A stretch of DNA of 64,000 bases, taken from Nocardia donostiensis (lineage in GTDB: Bacteria; Actinomycetota; Actinomycetes; Mycobacteriales; Mycobacteriaceae). The notes beneath the pieces are model-generated. The model did not search any database. It had not been told where the DNA came from and saw only the letters and a list, made by a program, of their open reading frames with translations. Each line of letters begins with the position of its first letter. The stretch's first letter is position 1. Both the position numbers and the translations under genes were made by a program. The DNA is taken from positions 124,001 through 188,000 of the forward strand of contig NZ_MUKP01000005.1 in assembly GCF_002081715.1 (NCBI RefSeq), read 5' to 3'. Of the stretch, positions 9,345 through 20,642 are shown in pieces.

Positions 9345-10144
9345 CTCCGGTCGCCTCCCTGGGCTCCCGGCCGCCACAGCCCCACCTGGTAGCCGACACC
9401 GAACGGTGCCCCCTGGTACACGGTATCGATCACCGGGTCGTCCGGATCGGCGGCGAACAATCCTGCCAGCATCTGATAGGCGGCGCGGCCCGACAGCGCG
9501 AGTTCGGCGCACAGGTCCGGCTCCAGCTCCAGCAATGCCGCACGATCGCCATCGGCCAGCGCACGATCCAACCTGCCCTGCACATCCTCCGCCCGCGGAT
9601 CGAAGTAACCGGGCGCGGAAGTGGACAAAGTGGCAGCCCCGTCGGCGACAACGAGCACACCGCGCGGTTCGTCGTCGGATTCCAGTTCCGCCCGTAGTTT
9701 CGCCCCCAGCTCAGCACACCGATCCGTCGAAGCTTCCGCGGCGATCAACCAGGCCTCGGCCTCGGCTCCCTGGGCTGTTTCCCCACGCAACCACGCTCCG
9801 ATCAGCGCGGGCAGCGGTAACCGGGGATCGGCCACCGTCACAGGGCCCTCGGCACCGTTTCCAGCACTGCCGGACAGGGCCACCAGGTAGTCGACCCCAT
9901 AGCCGCGGAAGGTGCCCACGACCTCCGGCCCCAGCCGCTGGTCGGCCGCAGCGACACCGACCACCGTCCAGCGCATCGTCTCCGCCGCCAGCGCCCGGCC
10001 CGCGGTGACGGCTGCGGTACGGAGTTCGGCGACCTGCTCATCCTGCTGCGTTCGTGCGGTGCAGGGCCGCTCCGAAGCGCTATCACCGCACAACTCGGGC
10101 ACCAGGATCGGCGGCGATGGGATCAGGGCCGCAAGACAGAACAC
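9341..10144 (-). CDS. Class III extradiol dioxygenase (LigB)-like protein, Rv2728c type
   Basis: Protein of about 267 residues with the fold family of LigB-type extradiol dioxygenases, conserved upstream of miaA in mycobacteria. Active LigB proteins carry a metal-binding His in a PHPP motif near the N-terminus; here the same place reads [12 protein letters not shown], with Ser instead of His. That suggests the canonical iron site is absent and the protein is not an ordinary ring-cleaving dioxygenase. Start GTG 10144 is inferred from family length; an in-frame GTG at 10171 is possible. It heads the overlapping miaA-trmH-dapF-hflX unit. The 262 bases to the divergent DUF349 gene must hold both promoters. 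Confidence 0.7.
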   Translation of the reverse strand: MFCLAALIPSPPILVPELCGDSASERPCTARTQQDEQVAELRTAAVTAGRALAAETMRWTVVGVAAADQRLGPEVVGTFRGYGVDYLVALSGSAGNGAEGPVTVADPRLPLPALIGAWLRGETAQGAEAEAWLIAAEASTDRCAELGAKLRAELESDDEPRGVLVVADGAATLSTSAPGYFDPRAEDVQGRLDRALADGDRAALLELEPDLCAELALSGRAAYQMLAGLFAADPDDPVIDTVYQGAPFGVGYQVGLWRPGAQGGDRR

Positions 10145-10406
10145 GGGATCAACCGTAGCGGCTCGCGCCACTCGCCCGGATGGGCGCGGCCAGGCATAGC
10201 CTGTTCCCTAAGCCGCGCGGGCGCATTCTGCGGCTTCGAGTGTCTCTGCCGGAAACGCGGCCACAATTGCTAGTGTGCGAGATGTTCCACCCGGTCATCG
10301 CGGGTCGGGGTCCGCGGGGATGTGGTTTCCAAGCCACGGACCGGGTTGAATGGGATGAGCTAGGGCGTAACCAGGCAGCCGTGACGCGCGGCAGGGACGA
10401 GGAGCA

Positions 10407-11807
10407 ATGACCGACAGCAACGGAACCGCCAAACCCGGCCCCGGCAGCACCCCGCGACCGTCCGGAGCACCCAAACCTGGCGCCTCGACCCGCCCCAAAC
10501 CCGGCACGTCGGCGCACCCCAAACCGCATGCGGTCAAACCGGCGCCCGGTCCCGCATCCCAGCATCCGCACCCGGTCGTCGTCCCCACTGTCACCGATCC
10601 CAGCGCGTGGGGACGTGTCGACGAGGACGGCACCGCCTGGGTCAAAACCGCCGACGGCGAACGCGTCGTCGGGTCCTGGCAGGCCGGTGACGCCGCTGAA
10701 GGGCTGGCTCATTTCGGTCGCCGTTTCGACGATCTGGCCACCGAGGTCGCGCTGCTGGAAGCACGCCTGGCGGCCGGAGCCGATGCCCGCAAGACCAAGG
10801 CCGCCGCGAACGCACTCGCCGAATCGCTGCCGACGGCCGCCGTCATCGGCGATATCGACGGTCTCGCCAGGCGACTGCAGGCCATCGCCGAACATTCCGA
10901 AGAGGCGGCTGCACACGCCAAGGAGGAGAAGGAACGCACCCGCCACGAGCACACCGAACGCAAGGAAGCGCTCGCGGCCGAAGCCGAGCAGATCGCCGCC
11001 GAATCGACCCAGTGGAAAGCTGCGGGCGACCGGCTGCGCGAAATCCTCGAGGAATGGAAATCCATCAAGGGAGTCGACCGTAAGGTCGACGACGCGCTGT
11101 GGCGGCGATACTCCAAGGCGCGGGAAGCGTTCAACCGGCGCCGCGGCGCGCACTTCGCCGAACTCGACCGGGAACGTGCAGCCGCCAAGGCCCGCAAGGA
11201 AGAGCTGTGCGCGCAAGCCGAGGAGCTGTCCGATTCCACCGATTGGGTGGGTACGGCGGCAGTGTTCCGCGACCTGCTCACCGAATGGAAGAGCGCGGGC
11301 CGCGCCCCACGAGAAGCCGACGAGGCGCTGTGGCGCCGGTTCAAGAGCGCCCAGGACGTGTTCTTCGCCGCACGCAACACCGCGGCCTCCGAACGTGACG
11401 CCGAATTCGAGCAGAACGCCGCCGACAAGGAAGAACTACTACAGACCTACGCCCCCTACATCGATCCCGCCACCGACCTCGACGCCGCCCGCGCCGCACT
11501 GCGCGACCTGCAGGAACGCTGGGACGCCATCGGCAAGGTGCCGCGCGACCGCATGCAGGAGCTGGAAGGCAGACTGCGCGCCATCGAAAAGCAGGTCCGC
11601 GAAGCTGCCGACGCCCAGTGGCGGCGCACCGACCCGGAAGCGGTTGCCCGCGCCGCACAGTTCCGGGAACGGGTCGCCCAGTTCGAGGAGCAAGCCGCCA
11701 AGGCAGCCGCCGCCGGGAAGACTCGTGACGCGGAGAAAGCCCGGGAACAGGCGAAACAGTGGCGGGAATGGGCTGAAGCGGCCGAAGGAGCGGTCAGCAA
11801 CCGTTGA
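10407..11807 (+). CDS. DUF349 repeat protein
   Basis: Soluble, mostly helical protein of 466 residues. Residues 1-55 are a Pro/Lys/Ala-rich, low-complexity tail ([20 protein letters not shown]). From about 65 onward there are repeated helical DUF349 units, recognisable by the pattern of Trp-Lys pairs ([32 protein letters not shown]) spaced about 70 residues apart. DUF349 proteins have been linked to nucleic-acid metabolism in other bacteria, but the role here is not known. ATG 10407 has GAGGAG 2 bases upstream of the spacer. It is transcribed away from the miaA unit, as in mycobacteria (Rv2731). Confidence 0.85.
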   Translation: MTDSNGTAKPGPGSTPRPSGAPKPGASTRPKPGTSAHPKPHAVKPAPGPASQHPHPVVVPTVTDPSAWGRVDEDGTAWVKTADGERVVGSWQAGDAAEGLAHFGRRFDDLATEVALLEARLAAGADARKTKAAANALAESLPTAAVIGDIDGLARRLQAIAEHSEEAAAHAKEEKERTRHEHTERKEALAAEAEQIAAESTQWKAAGDRLREILEEWKSIKGVDRKVDDALWRRYSKAREAFNRRRGAHFAELDRERAAAKARKEELCAQAEELSDSTDWVGTAAVFRDLLTEWKSAGRAPREADEALWRRFKSAQDVFFAARNTAASERDAEFEQNAADKEELLQTYAPYIDPATDLDAARAALRDLQERWDAIGKVPRDRMQELEGRLRAIEKQVREAADAQWRRTDPEAVARAAQFRERVAQFEEQAAKAAAAGKTRDAEKAREQAKQWREWAEAAEGAVSNR

Positions 11808-11813
11808 GAAACC

Positions 11814-11833
11814 CGGCCGCACGGGCCCGGCCG
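11814..11833. terminator. Weak hairpin between converging genes
   Basis: CGGCCG occurs twice with an 8-base loop, in the 48-base gap between the DUF349 stop and the stop of the converging membrane protein gene. Six base pairs only; assignment as a terminator is tentative. Confidence 0.25.
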
Positions 11834-11855
11834 AGTAGAGCGGTCCGGCGGGACA

Positions 11856-12650
11856 TCACTCCTCGCCGGTGAGACGTTTGCGATCCCGTTCTTCCTCCGC
11901 GGCCGCGGCCATCCGCCGCTCCTGCTCGGCAGCGAGCTGCAACGCGGTGCGACTCCACACCACCTTCACCCAGTGGAAGGTGAGCACGATCGCGGCGATC
12001 GTACCGATGATCAAGCCGATACCGGGGCCCGCGCCGATGTAGTTGCCCAGACCCGGCGTCTGCCGATGCCAGATGGAGAACACGCCGAAGGCACTGGCGA
12101 TGGCCGTACCCGCTACGGCGATCCAGGCCAGCACCCAGCGCCGCGTCATCAACGCCAGCAGCGAAAAACCGATTCCGAACACCGCAACGAACCACACGAA
12201 GATCCGCGACGGCAACCCGATGTGCTCGAGAGCCGCGGCATCGGAGTTGAGCAGCACATCGAACCCGCGAGCGCTGCCCGCATGCGACAGCACCAGCGAA
12301 GCCAGCAGCGCGAACACCGCGACCGCGACGACCATCGCCCGCATACCCGGGTCGATCTCCCCCGCGATCCGGCGCTCCACCGCATCCAGATCGTCGCGGA
12401 ACTGTTCGAAGTCGGTCTCGACCGAGTTCACGGAATCCTCGTTTCCTTCGGTTGAATCGTTGGCGGATGCCTCGGGTCCGCCGCCAGGGGAGTCGTCGGC
12501 ACGAGAGGCAGCGCCTGCTGCCCGCTCTGTTCCCGGGTCGGGCCGGGGTGTTCTTCCGGAACCGGTTCTCCCGGTCAGCGGCTCGGTGGATCCTGGCTCC
12601 GCGGAGCCGGTCGGTGTGGTGTCGTCGTCTCGGTCCGCCGGGTCGGTCAT
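11856..12650 (-). CDS. Membrane protein, Rv2732c type
   Basis: Integral membrane protein of 264 residues. The first 80 residues are hydrophilic and Ser/Thr/Pro/Asp-rich, followed by about four transmembrane helices (starting near [20 protein letters not shown]) and a charged C-terminal coiled segment ([20 protein letters not shown]). No catalytic motif is seen. The start ATG 12650 overlaps the miaB stop by ATGA, so the two are translated together; this pair is conserved in mycobacteria. Function is unknown. Confidence 0.75.
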   Translation of the reverse strand: MTDPADRDDDTTPTGSAEPGSTEPLTGRTGSGRTPRPDPGTERAAGAASRADDSPGGGPEASANDSTEGNEDSVNSVETDFEQFRDDLDAVERRIAGEIDPGMRAMVVAVAVFALLASLVLSHAGSARGFDVLLNSDAAALEHIGLPSRIFVWFVAVFGIGFSLLALMTRRWVLAWIAVAGTAIASAFGVFSIWHRQTPGLGNYIGAGPGIGLIIGTIAAIVLTFHWVKVVWSRTALQLAAEQERRMAAAAEEERDRKRLTGEE

Positions 12651-14206
12651 GACCCACACCCGGTAGTGCAACCCGCGGCGGTCGGTACCACCGCGGGGGC
12701 GCCGATGCTCGGCAACCCGAGCCCGACACCGATCGGCGCGGTCTTGGGTGTGATACCGCGTTCGTGCGCGTCCCCGGCGCGGGTGCGGCGGTGGGTGCGG
12801 ATCGGCGCGTCGGCGATCAGATGATGCGGTGCCGCACCGGTGACGTCCACGGTCACCACATCACCGGGACGGATCGGCTCGGCCGTGCCCGCCGGGCGGA
12901 AATGCACCAGCCTGCCGTCGCGGGCGCGGCCGCTCATCCGCGCGGTCGCGGCGTTCTTCTTACCTGCCCCGTCGGCGACGAGCAGCTCGACCTCGCTGCC
13001 GATCAGTGCACGGTTGGCCTCGAGGGAGATCTCCTCCTGCACGGCGATCAGCCGGTCGTAACGCTCCTGTACCACCTGCTTGGGTAGCTGGTCGGGCATA
13101 TCCGCGGCCGGAGTACCGGGGCGCTTGGAGTACTGGAAGGTGAATGCGCTGGTGAACCGGGCCTGGCGCACCACGTCCAGGGTCTGTTGGAAATCCTCTT
13201 CGGTTTCCCCTGGGAAGCCCACGATGATGTCGGTGGTGATCGCGGCATGCGGCATCGCGGCCCGCACCTTTTCGATGATGCCCAGGTAGCGGGCCTGCCG
13301 GTAGGAGCGGCGCATCGCCTTGAGCACCCGGTCCGAACCCGACTGCAGCGGCATATGCAGCTGCGGGCACACGTTCGGGGTCTGCGCCATCACCTCGATC
13401 ACGTCGTCGGTGAACTCGGCCGGATGCGGCGAGGTGAAGCGCACCCGCTCCAGGCCCTCGATCGAGCCGCACGCGCGCAGCAGTTTCGCGAACGCGCCCC
13501 GGTCCCGCGGCTGTGTCGGATCGGCGAAGGATGCGCCGTAGGAGTTCACGTTCTGCCCGAGCAGAGTCACCTCGAGCACGCCCTGATCGACCAGCGCCTG
13601 CACCTCGGCCAGCACATCGCCCGGCCTGCGGTCCACCTCCTTACCGCGCAGCGACGGCACGATACAGAAGGTGCAGGTGTTGTTACAGCCCACCGAGATC
13701 GACACCCATCCCGCGTAGGCCGACTCCCGCTTGGCGGGCAGCGTGGAGGGAAACGCTTCCAACGATTCCAGGATCTCGACCTGGGCGGCATCGTTGTGGC
13801 GGGCACGCTCCAGCAGTACCGGCAGCGCACCGATGTTGTGGGTGCCGAACACCACATCCACCCACGGTGCCTTGCGCACCACCGTCTCGCGGTCCTTCTG
13901 CGCCAGACAGCCGCCGACCGCGATCTGCATACCGGGCCGCGCCGCCTTGATCGGCGCGAGATGACCGAGGGTGCCGTAGAGCTTGTTGTCGGCGTTCTCC
14001 CGCACCGCGCAGGTGTTGAACACCACCAGGTCCGCGGTCGAGCCGGGGCCCGCCTTGACGTAGCCCGCGTCTTCGAGCAGGCCGGACAAGCGTTCGGAAT
14101 CGTGCACGTTCATCTGGCAGCCGAAGGTGCGGACCTCGTAACTACGCGCTCGGGCCTCGTCCGCCGACGGGGTGGAGCGTGCTACTACCTGTCCGATCGA
14201 ATCCAC
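12647..14206 (-). CDS. miaB: tRNA (2-methylthio-N6-isopentenyladenosine-37) methylthiotransferase MiaB
   Basis: Radical-SAM iron-sulfur enzyme that adds a methylthio group to i6A37 of tRNA, 519 residues. The N-terminal UPF0004 domain has Cys30, Cys66 and Cys100 for one cluster; the radical-SAM triad is Cys174, Cys178 and Cys181 (GCNNTCTFC). The [13 protein letters not shown] and [13 protein letters not shown] blocks and a C-terminal TRAM domain are present, then a 60-residue unconserved tail. Start GTG 14206 follows a GGACGG sequence. It works after MiaA, encoded nearby. The 326-base gap to gluA holds the divergent promoters and two dyads listed separately. Confidence 0.95.
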   Translation of the reverse strand: MDSIGQVVARSTPSADEARARSYEVRTFGCQMNVHDSERLSGLLEDAGYVKAGPGSTADLVVFNTCAVRENADNKLYGTLGHLAPIKAARPGMQIAVGGCLAQKDRETVVRKAPWVDVVFGTHNIGALPVLLERARHNDAAQVEILESLEAFPSTLPAKRESAYAGWVSISVGCNNTCTFCIVPSLRGKEVDRRPGDVLAEVQALVDQGVLEVTLLGQNVNSYGASFADPTQPRDRGAFAKLLRACGSIEGLERVRFTSPHPAEFTDDVIEVMAQTPNVCPQLHMPLQSGSDRVLKAMRRSYRQARYLGIIEKVRAAMPHAAITTDIIVGFPGETEEDFQQTLDVVRQARFTSAFTFQYSKRPGTPAADMPDQLPKQVVQERYDRLIAVQEEISLEANRALIGSEVELLVADGAGKKNAATARMSGRARDGRLVHFRPAGTAEPIRPGDVVTVDVTGAAPHHLIADAPIRTHRRTRAGDAHERGITPKTAPIGVGLGLPSIGAPAVVPTAAGCTTGCGS

Positions 14207-14444
14207 CCGTCCAGACTACGGCCCGTCGTCGAACCGGTTTCGGGCGCATCTGCCCAGGCGGGCCCCGGTGACCGTGCCCAGGCGGACCGTTGCGACCGGG
14301 CCCAGGTAGGCCGTTGCGACCGAGGCGATCCGCGCACCCACCTCTCCGGCGATCTCCTCCGTCGGGAGTGGCCGTTGTGAACCGGGAATCGGCCGCCCGA
14401 TCCGACAGCTGCCCTCTCATTGCCAACGGGAACCGACCATCGGG

Positions 14445-14460
14445 TTACAAATCCGTGTAA
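14445..14460. promoter_or_regulatory. Dyad TTACA-N6-TGTAA upstream of gluA
   Basis: A perfect inverted repeat, TTACA and TGTAA with 6 bases between, extended outward as GG and CC after one mismatch. It lies 73 bases before the gluA start in the 326-base miaB-gluA spacer. The size and N6 spacing suit a dimeric regulator; which one is unknown. The left half also resembles a GlnR half-site (GTTAC), which is weak evidence. Confidence 0.35.
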
Positions 14461-14495
14461 TCCCGGCGCGACAACCGGATGTGTCCGCAGAAAGC

Positions 14496-14518
14496 AGGGT
14501 AATTCCCTGATTTACCCT
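14496..14518. promoter_or_regulatory. Dyad AGGGTAA-N9-TTACCCT just before gluA
   Basis: Seven-base arms AGGGTAA and TTACCCT are separated by 9 bases and end 14 bases before the gluA start codon. It could be an operator or a hairpin in the leader affecting initiation. The function is inferred from position only. Confidence 0.35.
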
Positions 14519-14532
14519 TAAGGTTTTCCACT

Positions 14533-15315
<783 letters not shown>

Positions 15316-15382
15316 CCACTGGCCACTGTCCACTGGCCCGTGCCCGCCGGCACATACCGGAAATGATGAGGGAAGGAACACG

Positions 15383-16222
15383 ATGAGGATCAACCGCGCG
15401 CTACGCCTAGGAGTCGGGGCTATCGCCCTGGCCTTGATCGCAGCCACCACCGCGGCCTGCGGCAGCGGAGACGACAAGACCACACTCGAACACGCTGAAG
15501 AAGGCAAGCTCACCATCGGCATCAAATTCGACCAACCCGGCCTCGGCCAACGCAACACCGACGGCACCTACAGCGGGTTCGACGTCGAGGTCGCGAAATA
15601 TGTGGCGGGCAAACTCGGGGTAGCGCCCGACGGTATCACCTTCAAAGAAGCGCCCTCCGCGCAACGCGAAACGCTGATCGAAAACGGACAGGTCGACTTC
15701 ATCGTCGCTACCTACTCGATCACCGACCAGCGTAAAGAGAAGATCGACTTCGCGGGTCCCTACTATGTCGCAGGCCAAAGCCTGCTCGTCAAGGCCGGCA
15801 ACACCGACATCACCGGACCCGGCAGCATCGCGGGCAAAACCGTCTGCTCGGTGAAGGGCTCCACACCCGCCCAGAACATCGAGAAGAACTACCCCGACAC
15901 CCAGTTGCAGACCTACGACACCTACTCGCTGTGCCTGGAAGGGCTCAACAGCGGCGCTGTCGACGCGGTGACCACCGACGACATCATCCTCGCCGGCTAC
16001 GCCTCCCAGTCGCCAGGCCGCTACAAGGTCGTCGGCGAGCGGTTCACCACCGAAAACTACGGTATCGGCCTGATGAGAGGTGATCAGGAATCCCGCGACC
16101 GCATCAATGACGCGATCGAGGAGATGATCGCCGAAGGCGTCTGGAACAAGGCGTTCCAGGACTCGGTCGGCCGCGCCGCGAACTACCAGACACCGGAAGC
16201 GCCGAAGGTCGACCGGTACTGA
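15383..16222 (+). CDS. gluB: Glutamate-binding lipoprotein GluB
   Basis: Extracytoplasmic substrate-binding protein of 279 residues for the gluABCD importer. The N-terminus is a lipoprotein signal peptide with Cys26 after ATTAA, so the mature protein should be anchored in the membrane. The body matches family-3 solute-binding proteins: [42 protein letters not shown] and the closing [10 protein letters not shown]. The start ATG 15383 has GAAGGAA upstream. It follows gluA by 67 bases and precedes gluC by 96. Confidence 0.9.
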   Translation: MRINRALRLGVGAIALALIAATTAACGSGDDKTTLEHAEEGKLTIGIKFDQPGLGQRNTDGTYSGFDVEVAKYVAGKLGVAPDGITFKEAPSAQRETLIENGQVDFIVATYSITDQRKEKIDFAGPYYVAGQSLLVKAGNTDITGPGSIAGKTVCSVKGSTPAQNIEKNYPDTQLQTYDTYSLCLEGLNSGAVDAVTTDDIILAGYASQSPGRYKVVGERFTTENYGIGLMRGDQESRDRINDAIEEMIAEGVWNKAFQDSVGRAANYQTPEAPKVDRY

Positions 16223-16318
16223 TCCGCTGTGCCGTGCAGTGGCCGTCCAGGCGGGCACCGCACGGCAGACGATCACCGAGTCCGCCCACTGCACCACTGT
16301 TCGAAAGGTGCGTCCACC

Positions 16319-16999
16319 GTGTTCGATTTGATCTCCGAGTACAACACTCAACTGCTCGATGCGTTCCGGGTCACCATCGAGCTGACCGTCCTGTCGGCGA
16401 TCGGCGCCCTGGTGCTCGGCACCGTCGTAGCCGCGCTGCGCGTCTCCCCGATCCCGGTAGCCCGCTGGATCGGCGCCGGTTATGTCACCATCTTCCGCAA
16501 CACCCCACTCACCCTGATCCTGGTGTTCTGCTCCCTCGGCCTCTACTCGACGCTGCGGGTGAGCCTGGCCGCCGAAGGGCCGGACTCGCTGGCGCAGAAC
16601 AATTTCCGCTGGGCCGTGGCCGGTTTGAGCGTCTACACTGCGGCGTTCGTCTGCGAATCCCTACGCGCCGGGATCAACACGGTGCCGCTCGGCCAATCCG
16701 AGGCGGGACGGTCACTCGGTTTGACGTTCTTCCAGAATCTGCGGATCGTCGTGCTGCCGCAGGCCTTCCGTTCGGTGATCGCGCCGCTGGGCAGCGTGCT
16801 GATCGCCCTCACCAAGAACTCGACCGTCGCCTCGGCGATCGGTGTGGCCGAAGCGTCGTTCCTGATGGCCAAAATGCTCGACACCGAGGCGGCGCTGCTG
16901 TCCATCGGCGCGGTATTCGCGCTCGGTTTCGTCGTGTTGACCCTGCCGACCGGGCTGCTGTTCGGCTATATCGCCACACGATTCGAGGTGGCCCGATGA
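16319..16999 (+). CDS. gluC: Glutamate ABC transporter permease GluC
   Basis: First membrane permease of the importer, 226 residues with about five helices. The EAA-loop that docks the ATPase is seen as GQSEAGRSLGLTFFQNLRIVVLPQA, a segment shared with HisM/GlnP-type permeases. The start is GTG 16319 with GAAAGG 10 bases upstream; earlier in-frame starts have no ribosome site. Its stop overlaps the gluD start by ATGA, so both permeases are likely made in equal amounts. Confidence 0.9.
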   Translation: MFDLISEYNTQLLDAFRVTIELTVLSAIGALVLGTVVAALRVSPIPVARWIGAGYVTIFRNTPLTLILVFCSLGLYSTLRVSLAAEGPDSLAQNNFRWAVAGLSVYTAAFVCESLRAGINTVPLGQSEAGRSLGLTFFQNLRIVVLPQAFRSVIAPLGSVLIALTKNSTVASAIGVAEASFLMAKMLDTEAALLSIGAVFALGFVVLTLPTGLLFGYIATRFEVAR

Positions 17000-17889
17000 C
17001 TCGTACAGCGTCCGTCCTCTACGACGCACCCGGCCCCCGGGCCGTCATCCGCAACATCATCTACTCGATCCTCGCCGGCGTGGCGTTGCTGGCCGCGCTC
17101 GGCTATGTCGTCGTCGAGTTCGCCGCGCAAGGCCAGTTCGGCGCCGCCAAATGGGAGCCGTTCCTCGACGGCGCCGTGTGGTCGACGTATCTGCTGCCCG
17201 GTCTGCGCGGAACGATCGTCGCCGCGGCGCTGTCCATCGTCTTCGCGATGGTGCTCGGCATGATCTTCGGTGTCGCCCGGCTCTCCGACCACCGACCGGT
17301 GCGCTGGGTCGCGGGCGCGATCGTCGAGGTGGCCCGCGCCATTCCTGTGCTGATCCTGATGATCTTCCTGTTCGCCCTCTACTCCGAGTACAACGTGTTC
17401 GAATCGGAGTACCTTGCGCTGGCGGCGGTGGTGACCGCGCTGACCGTCTACAACGGCTCGGTGATCGCCGAGATCGTCCGGGCGGGCATCCTGTCTCTGC
17501 CTACTGGCCAGACCGAGGCCGCGGCCGCGCTGGGGATGCGTAAAGGCCAGCTGATGCGGTTGATCCTGCTGCCGCAGGCGATCACCGCCATGCTGCCCGC
17601 GCTTATTTCGCAGATGGTGGTGGCGTTGAAGGACTCCGCGCTCGGTTACGTCATCACCTACGAGGAAGTCGTGCGCAACGGCCTGCAACTGGGTGCGGCG
17701 GAAGCCAACACGATCCCGGTGCTGATCGTCGTGGCGATCATCATGATCGCGTTGAATATGGCACTGTCCGGTGTAGCGACCTGGCTGGAACGGCGGTTAC
17801 GTTCCCGCCGCAAGGGCACGGCCGTGGTGGCGGCGGATTCCGTGGTGACCGATGCCGCGCCGGTAGTAGGCATCACCAAAGGCCGGTAA
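16996..17889 (+). CDS. gluD: Glutamate ABC transporter permease GluD
   Basis: Second permease, 297 residues, pairing with GluC. The EAA loop reads GQTEAAAALGMRKGQLMRLILLPQA in two overlapping blocks typical of the family. A longer N-terminal segment with a first helix near residue 20 and a charged C-terminal tail (RRLRSRRKGTA) extend it beyond GluC. The start ATG overlaps the gluC stop. It converges on recX with 190 bases between. Confidence 0.9.
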   Translation: MTRTASVLYDAPGPRAVIRNIIYSILAGVALLAALGYVVVEFAAQGQFGAAKWEPFLDGAVWSTYLLPGLRGTIVAAALSIVFAMVLGMIFGVARLSDHRPVRWVAGAIVEVARAIPVLILMIFLFALYSEYNVFESEYLALAAVVTALTVYNGSVIAEIVRAGILSLPTGQTEAAAALGMRKGQLMRLILLPQAITAMLPALISQMVVALKDSALGYVITYEEVVRNGLQLGAAEANTIPVLIVVAIIMIALNMALSGVATWLERRLRSRRKGTAVVAADSVVTDAAPVVGITKGR

Positions 17890-17916
17890 GGTTCACGGTT
17901 CCGGATCTCTGCACCG

Positions 17917-18105
17917 CTAGCCGAGACGAATCGACACGTCGTCGGCGTACTCGGGCCGTGCGCCGATGAGTACCCAGGTCCCGGGCGATCTGTCGACCTC
18001 GAGACAGTGATGACCAGCGGGCTCGCGGACAGAGATCCGGATGCGCGGCCGTGCGCCTACTGTTCCCCTGACGAGAGTTTCAGTCCGGATTGTCGAGTTC
18101 GGTTT
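17917..18105 (-). pseudogene. Open frame without a start codon beyond recX, possible gene remnant
   Basis: On the minus strand a 62-codon open frame runs from inside the 3' end of recX to a TAG at 17919-17917. It has no ATG, GTG or TTG near its upstream end. The second half reads like real protein (GTWVLIGARPEYADDVSIRL) and uses GC-rich third positions. I do not recognise the family. It may be the surviving C-terminus of a lost gene, or chance; it fills most of the gluD-recX gap. Confidence 0.3.
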
Positions 18106-18901
18106 TCACCACGCTGTAGGCGACGGACTGTGGGTAGCCGCGGCGAGCAAGCATGCCGACCAGGCGGCGGATCTTCTTGTCGCGGTCGAGGTCGGCGGGG
18201 ATGCTGCGCAGTTTGCGGCGCACCAATTCGGTGGCGCGGGCGTGCTCGTCGTCATTGCTGATGGCGTCGAGGGCTGGAGCGGCGTCTTCGGGGGCGACGC
18301 CCTTGCGGCGTAATTCCTGGGCGAGGACCTGTCTGCCTTTACCGGAATATGTGTGCCGGGAGTGCACCCACTGTTGGGCGAATGCGGCGTCATCGATCAG
18401 CCCCACCTCCGCGAGGCGGTCGAGGGCGCGTTCGGTGACGTCCTCGGCGTACCCCTTGGCTGCCAGCCGCTGTGCGAGTTCGGACCGGCTGCGGGCGCGG
18501 ACGGCGAGCAGACGCAGGCACGCATCCTTGGCCTGCTCTACCGTACCGCCCTCCGGCGTGCCTGCGCGCTTCTCAGCGCCCGCCTGCTCCTGCTCGGTAT
18601 CGGCATCGCCCGGTTCGCCGTCGGCTCGCACCGCGCGGGTCTTCCCGCGTCGAGCGCGGAATCGATCGACGTCCATCTCCCAGTCGGATGCCGAGCCGTC
18701 CGGTGGTTGCTCCGGCAACGCATCTGAGTTCGTCGAGGTGCTGACAGCCCAGGCCTGGTCGGGCGAGGTGTTCGGCTCGTCGCCACGGCGCCGACGAGCG
18801 TTCGACCAAGAGACCGGCTTATTCCGTTCCTGGCCGCCCGGCACTTCTCCGCGTCCTGTGGCGGCCACGATCTCCGCCAACCGGCGCCGCGCCACCTCCA
18901 C
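18080..18901 (-). CDS. recX: Recombination regulator RecX, with long N-terminal extension
   Basis: Binds RecA filaments and limits RecA activity. The family core begins near residue 120 (VEQAKDACLRLLAVRARSRSELAQ split over helical repeats) and runs to the end; it alone has the usual RecX length of about 150-160. The preceding 120 residues are hydrophilic, Arg/Glu/Pro-rich and low complexity, not part of known RecX proteins as I remember them. GTG 18901 is the annotated start; ATG within WEMDVDRFR would give a shorter product, so the extension is uncertain. It lies 46 bases after recA and is probably co-transcribed from the LexA-controlled recA promoter. Confidence 0.85.
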   Translation of the reverse strand: MEVARRRLAEIVAATGRGEVPGGQERNKPVSWSNARRRRGDEPNTSPDQAWAVSTSTNSDALPEQPPDGSASDWEMDVDRFRARRGKTRAVRADGEPGDADTEQEQAGAEKRAGTPEGGTVEQAKDACLRLLAVRARSRSELAQRLAAKGYAEDVTERALDRLAEVGLIDDAAFAQQWVHSRHTYSGKGRQVLAQELRRKGVAPEDAAPALDAISNDDEHARATELVRRKLRSIPADLDRDKKIRRLVGMLARRGYPQSVAYSVVKTELDNPD

Positions 18902-18947
18902 CGCATCGGATTGTGGTGGAGCAGGCGCGCGCCGGTCGTCTACCGGC

Positions 18948-19985
<1,038 letters not shown>

Positions 19986-20076
19986 GTCTGATCCCCTTTT
20001 CGCCGGGTGAGTCTCGTTCTGTGGTTGGCGCCCACATTAGAGGGCGGCACCGACAAGTTCCGGGGCCAAGCCTATA

Positions 20077-20090
20077 CGAACAGGTGTTCG
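20077..20090. promoter_or_regulatory. SOS (LexA) box in the recA promoter
   Basis: CGAACAGGTGTTCG has the perfect GAAC-N4-GTTC core of Gram-positive and mycobacterial LexA sites. On the recA strand it is flanked by a possible -35 TTGACT (20096-20091) and a -10-like TATAGG (20076-20071), so LexA would sit directly on the promoter. The 14-base spacing between those two elements is short, so the exact promoter elements are uncertain. Confidence 0.85.
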
Positions 20091-20150
20091 AGTCAAGCGA
20101 CGCACCCCCGCAACACGCCGACCCGGTTCCACAGCCTGGCTACCGTCCCG

Positions 20151-20600
20151 CTACCACTGCGGAAGCGGCGTCGTGTCCGCCTCGTCGCGGGCCCCGAAAA
20201 TGCGGCGTTCGGATTCGGCGATACGGACGTCGTTGATGCTGGCCTCGCGCCGGGACATCAGACCGTCGGGCGCGAACTCCCACTGTTCGTTGCCGTAGCT
20301 GCGCCACCACTGCCCGGTGTCGTCGTGCCATTCGTACTGGAAACGGACGGCGATCCGGTTGTCCGTATAAGCCCACAGCTCTTTGCGTAGGGCATATCCG
20401 TTCTCGATCGACCATTTCCTGGTGAGGAAGTCGATTACCGCGGGGCGGCCGGTGAAGAATTCGTCGCGATTGCGCCAGACCGAGTCCGGGGTGTAGGCGG
20501 CGGCGACCAGTTCCGGGTCGCGGGTGTTCCAGGCGTTTTCGGCGGCGCGCACCTTGGCGGCGGCGGTTTCCGCGTCGAACGGGGGCAGGGGCGGTCGCAT
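20151..20600 (-). CDS. DUF1348 (NTF2-like) protein
   Basis: Small soluble protein of 149 residues with the NTF2-like cone fold. The sequence [49 protein letters not shown] and ASINDVRI is the clear pattern of DUF1348. The family is uncharacterised; the fold is often used for small-molecule binding or isomerisation. ATG 20600 has AAAGGA 6-7 bases upstream. It is the last of three genes on this strand that appear to form a unit divergent from the CGNR regulator. Confidence 0.85.
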   Translation of the reverse strand: MRPPLPPFDAETAAAKVRAAENAWNTRDPELVAAAYTPDSVWRNRDEFFTGRPAVIDFLTRKWSIENGYALRKELWAYTDNRIAVRFQYEWHDDTGQWWRSYGNEQWEFAPDGLMSRREASINDVRIAESERRIFGARDEADTTPLPQW

Positions 20601-20642
20601 GGCGGTTCCTTTCGTCGGCGAACGCGATGGTTCGGCCGGGTA

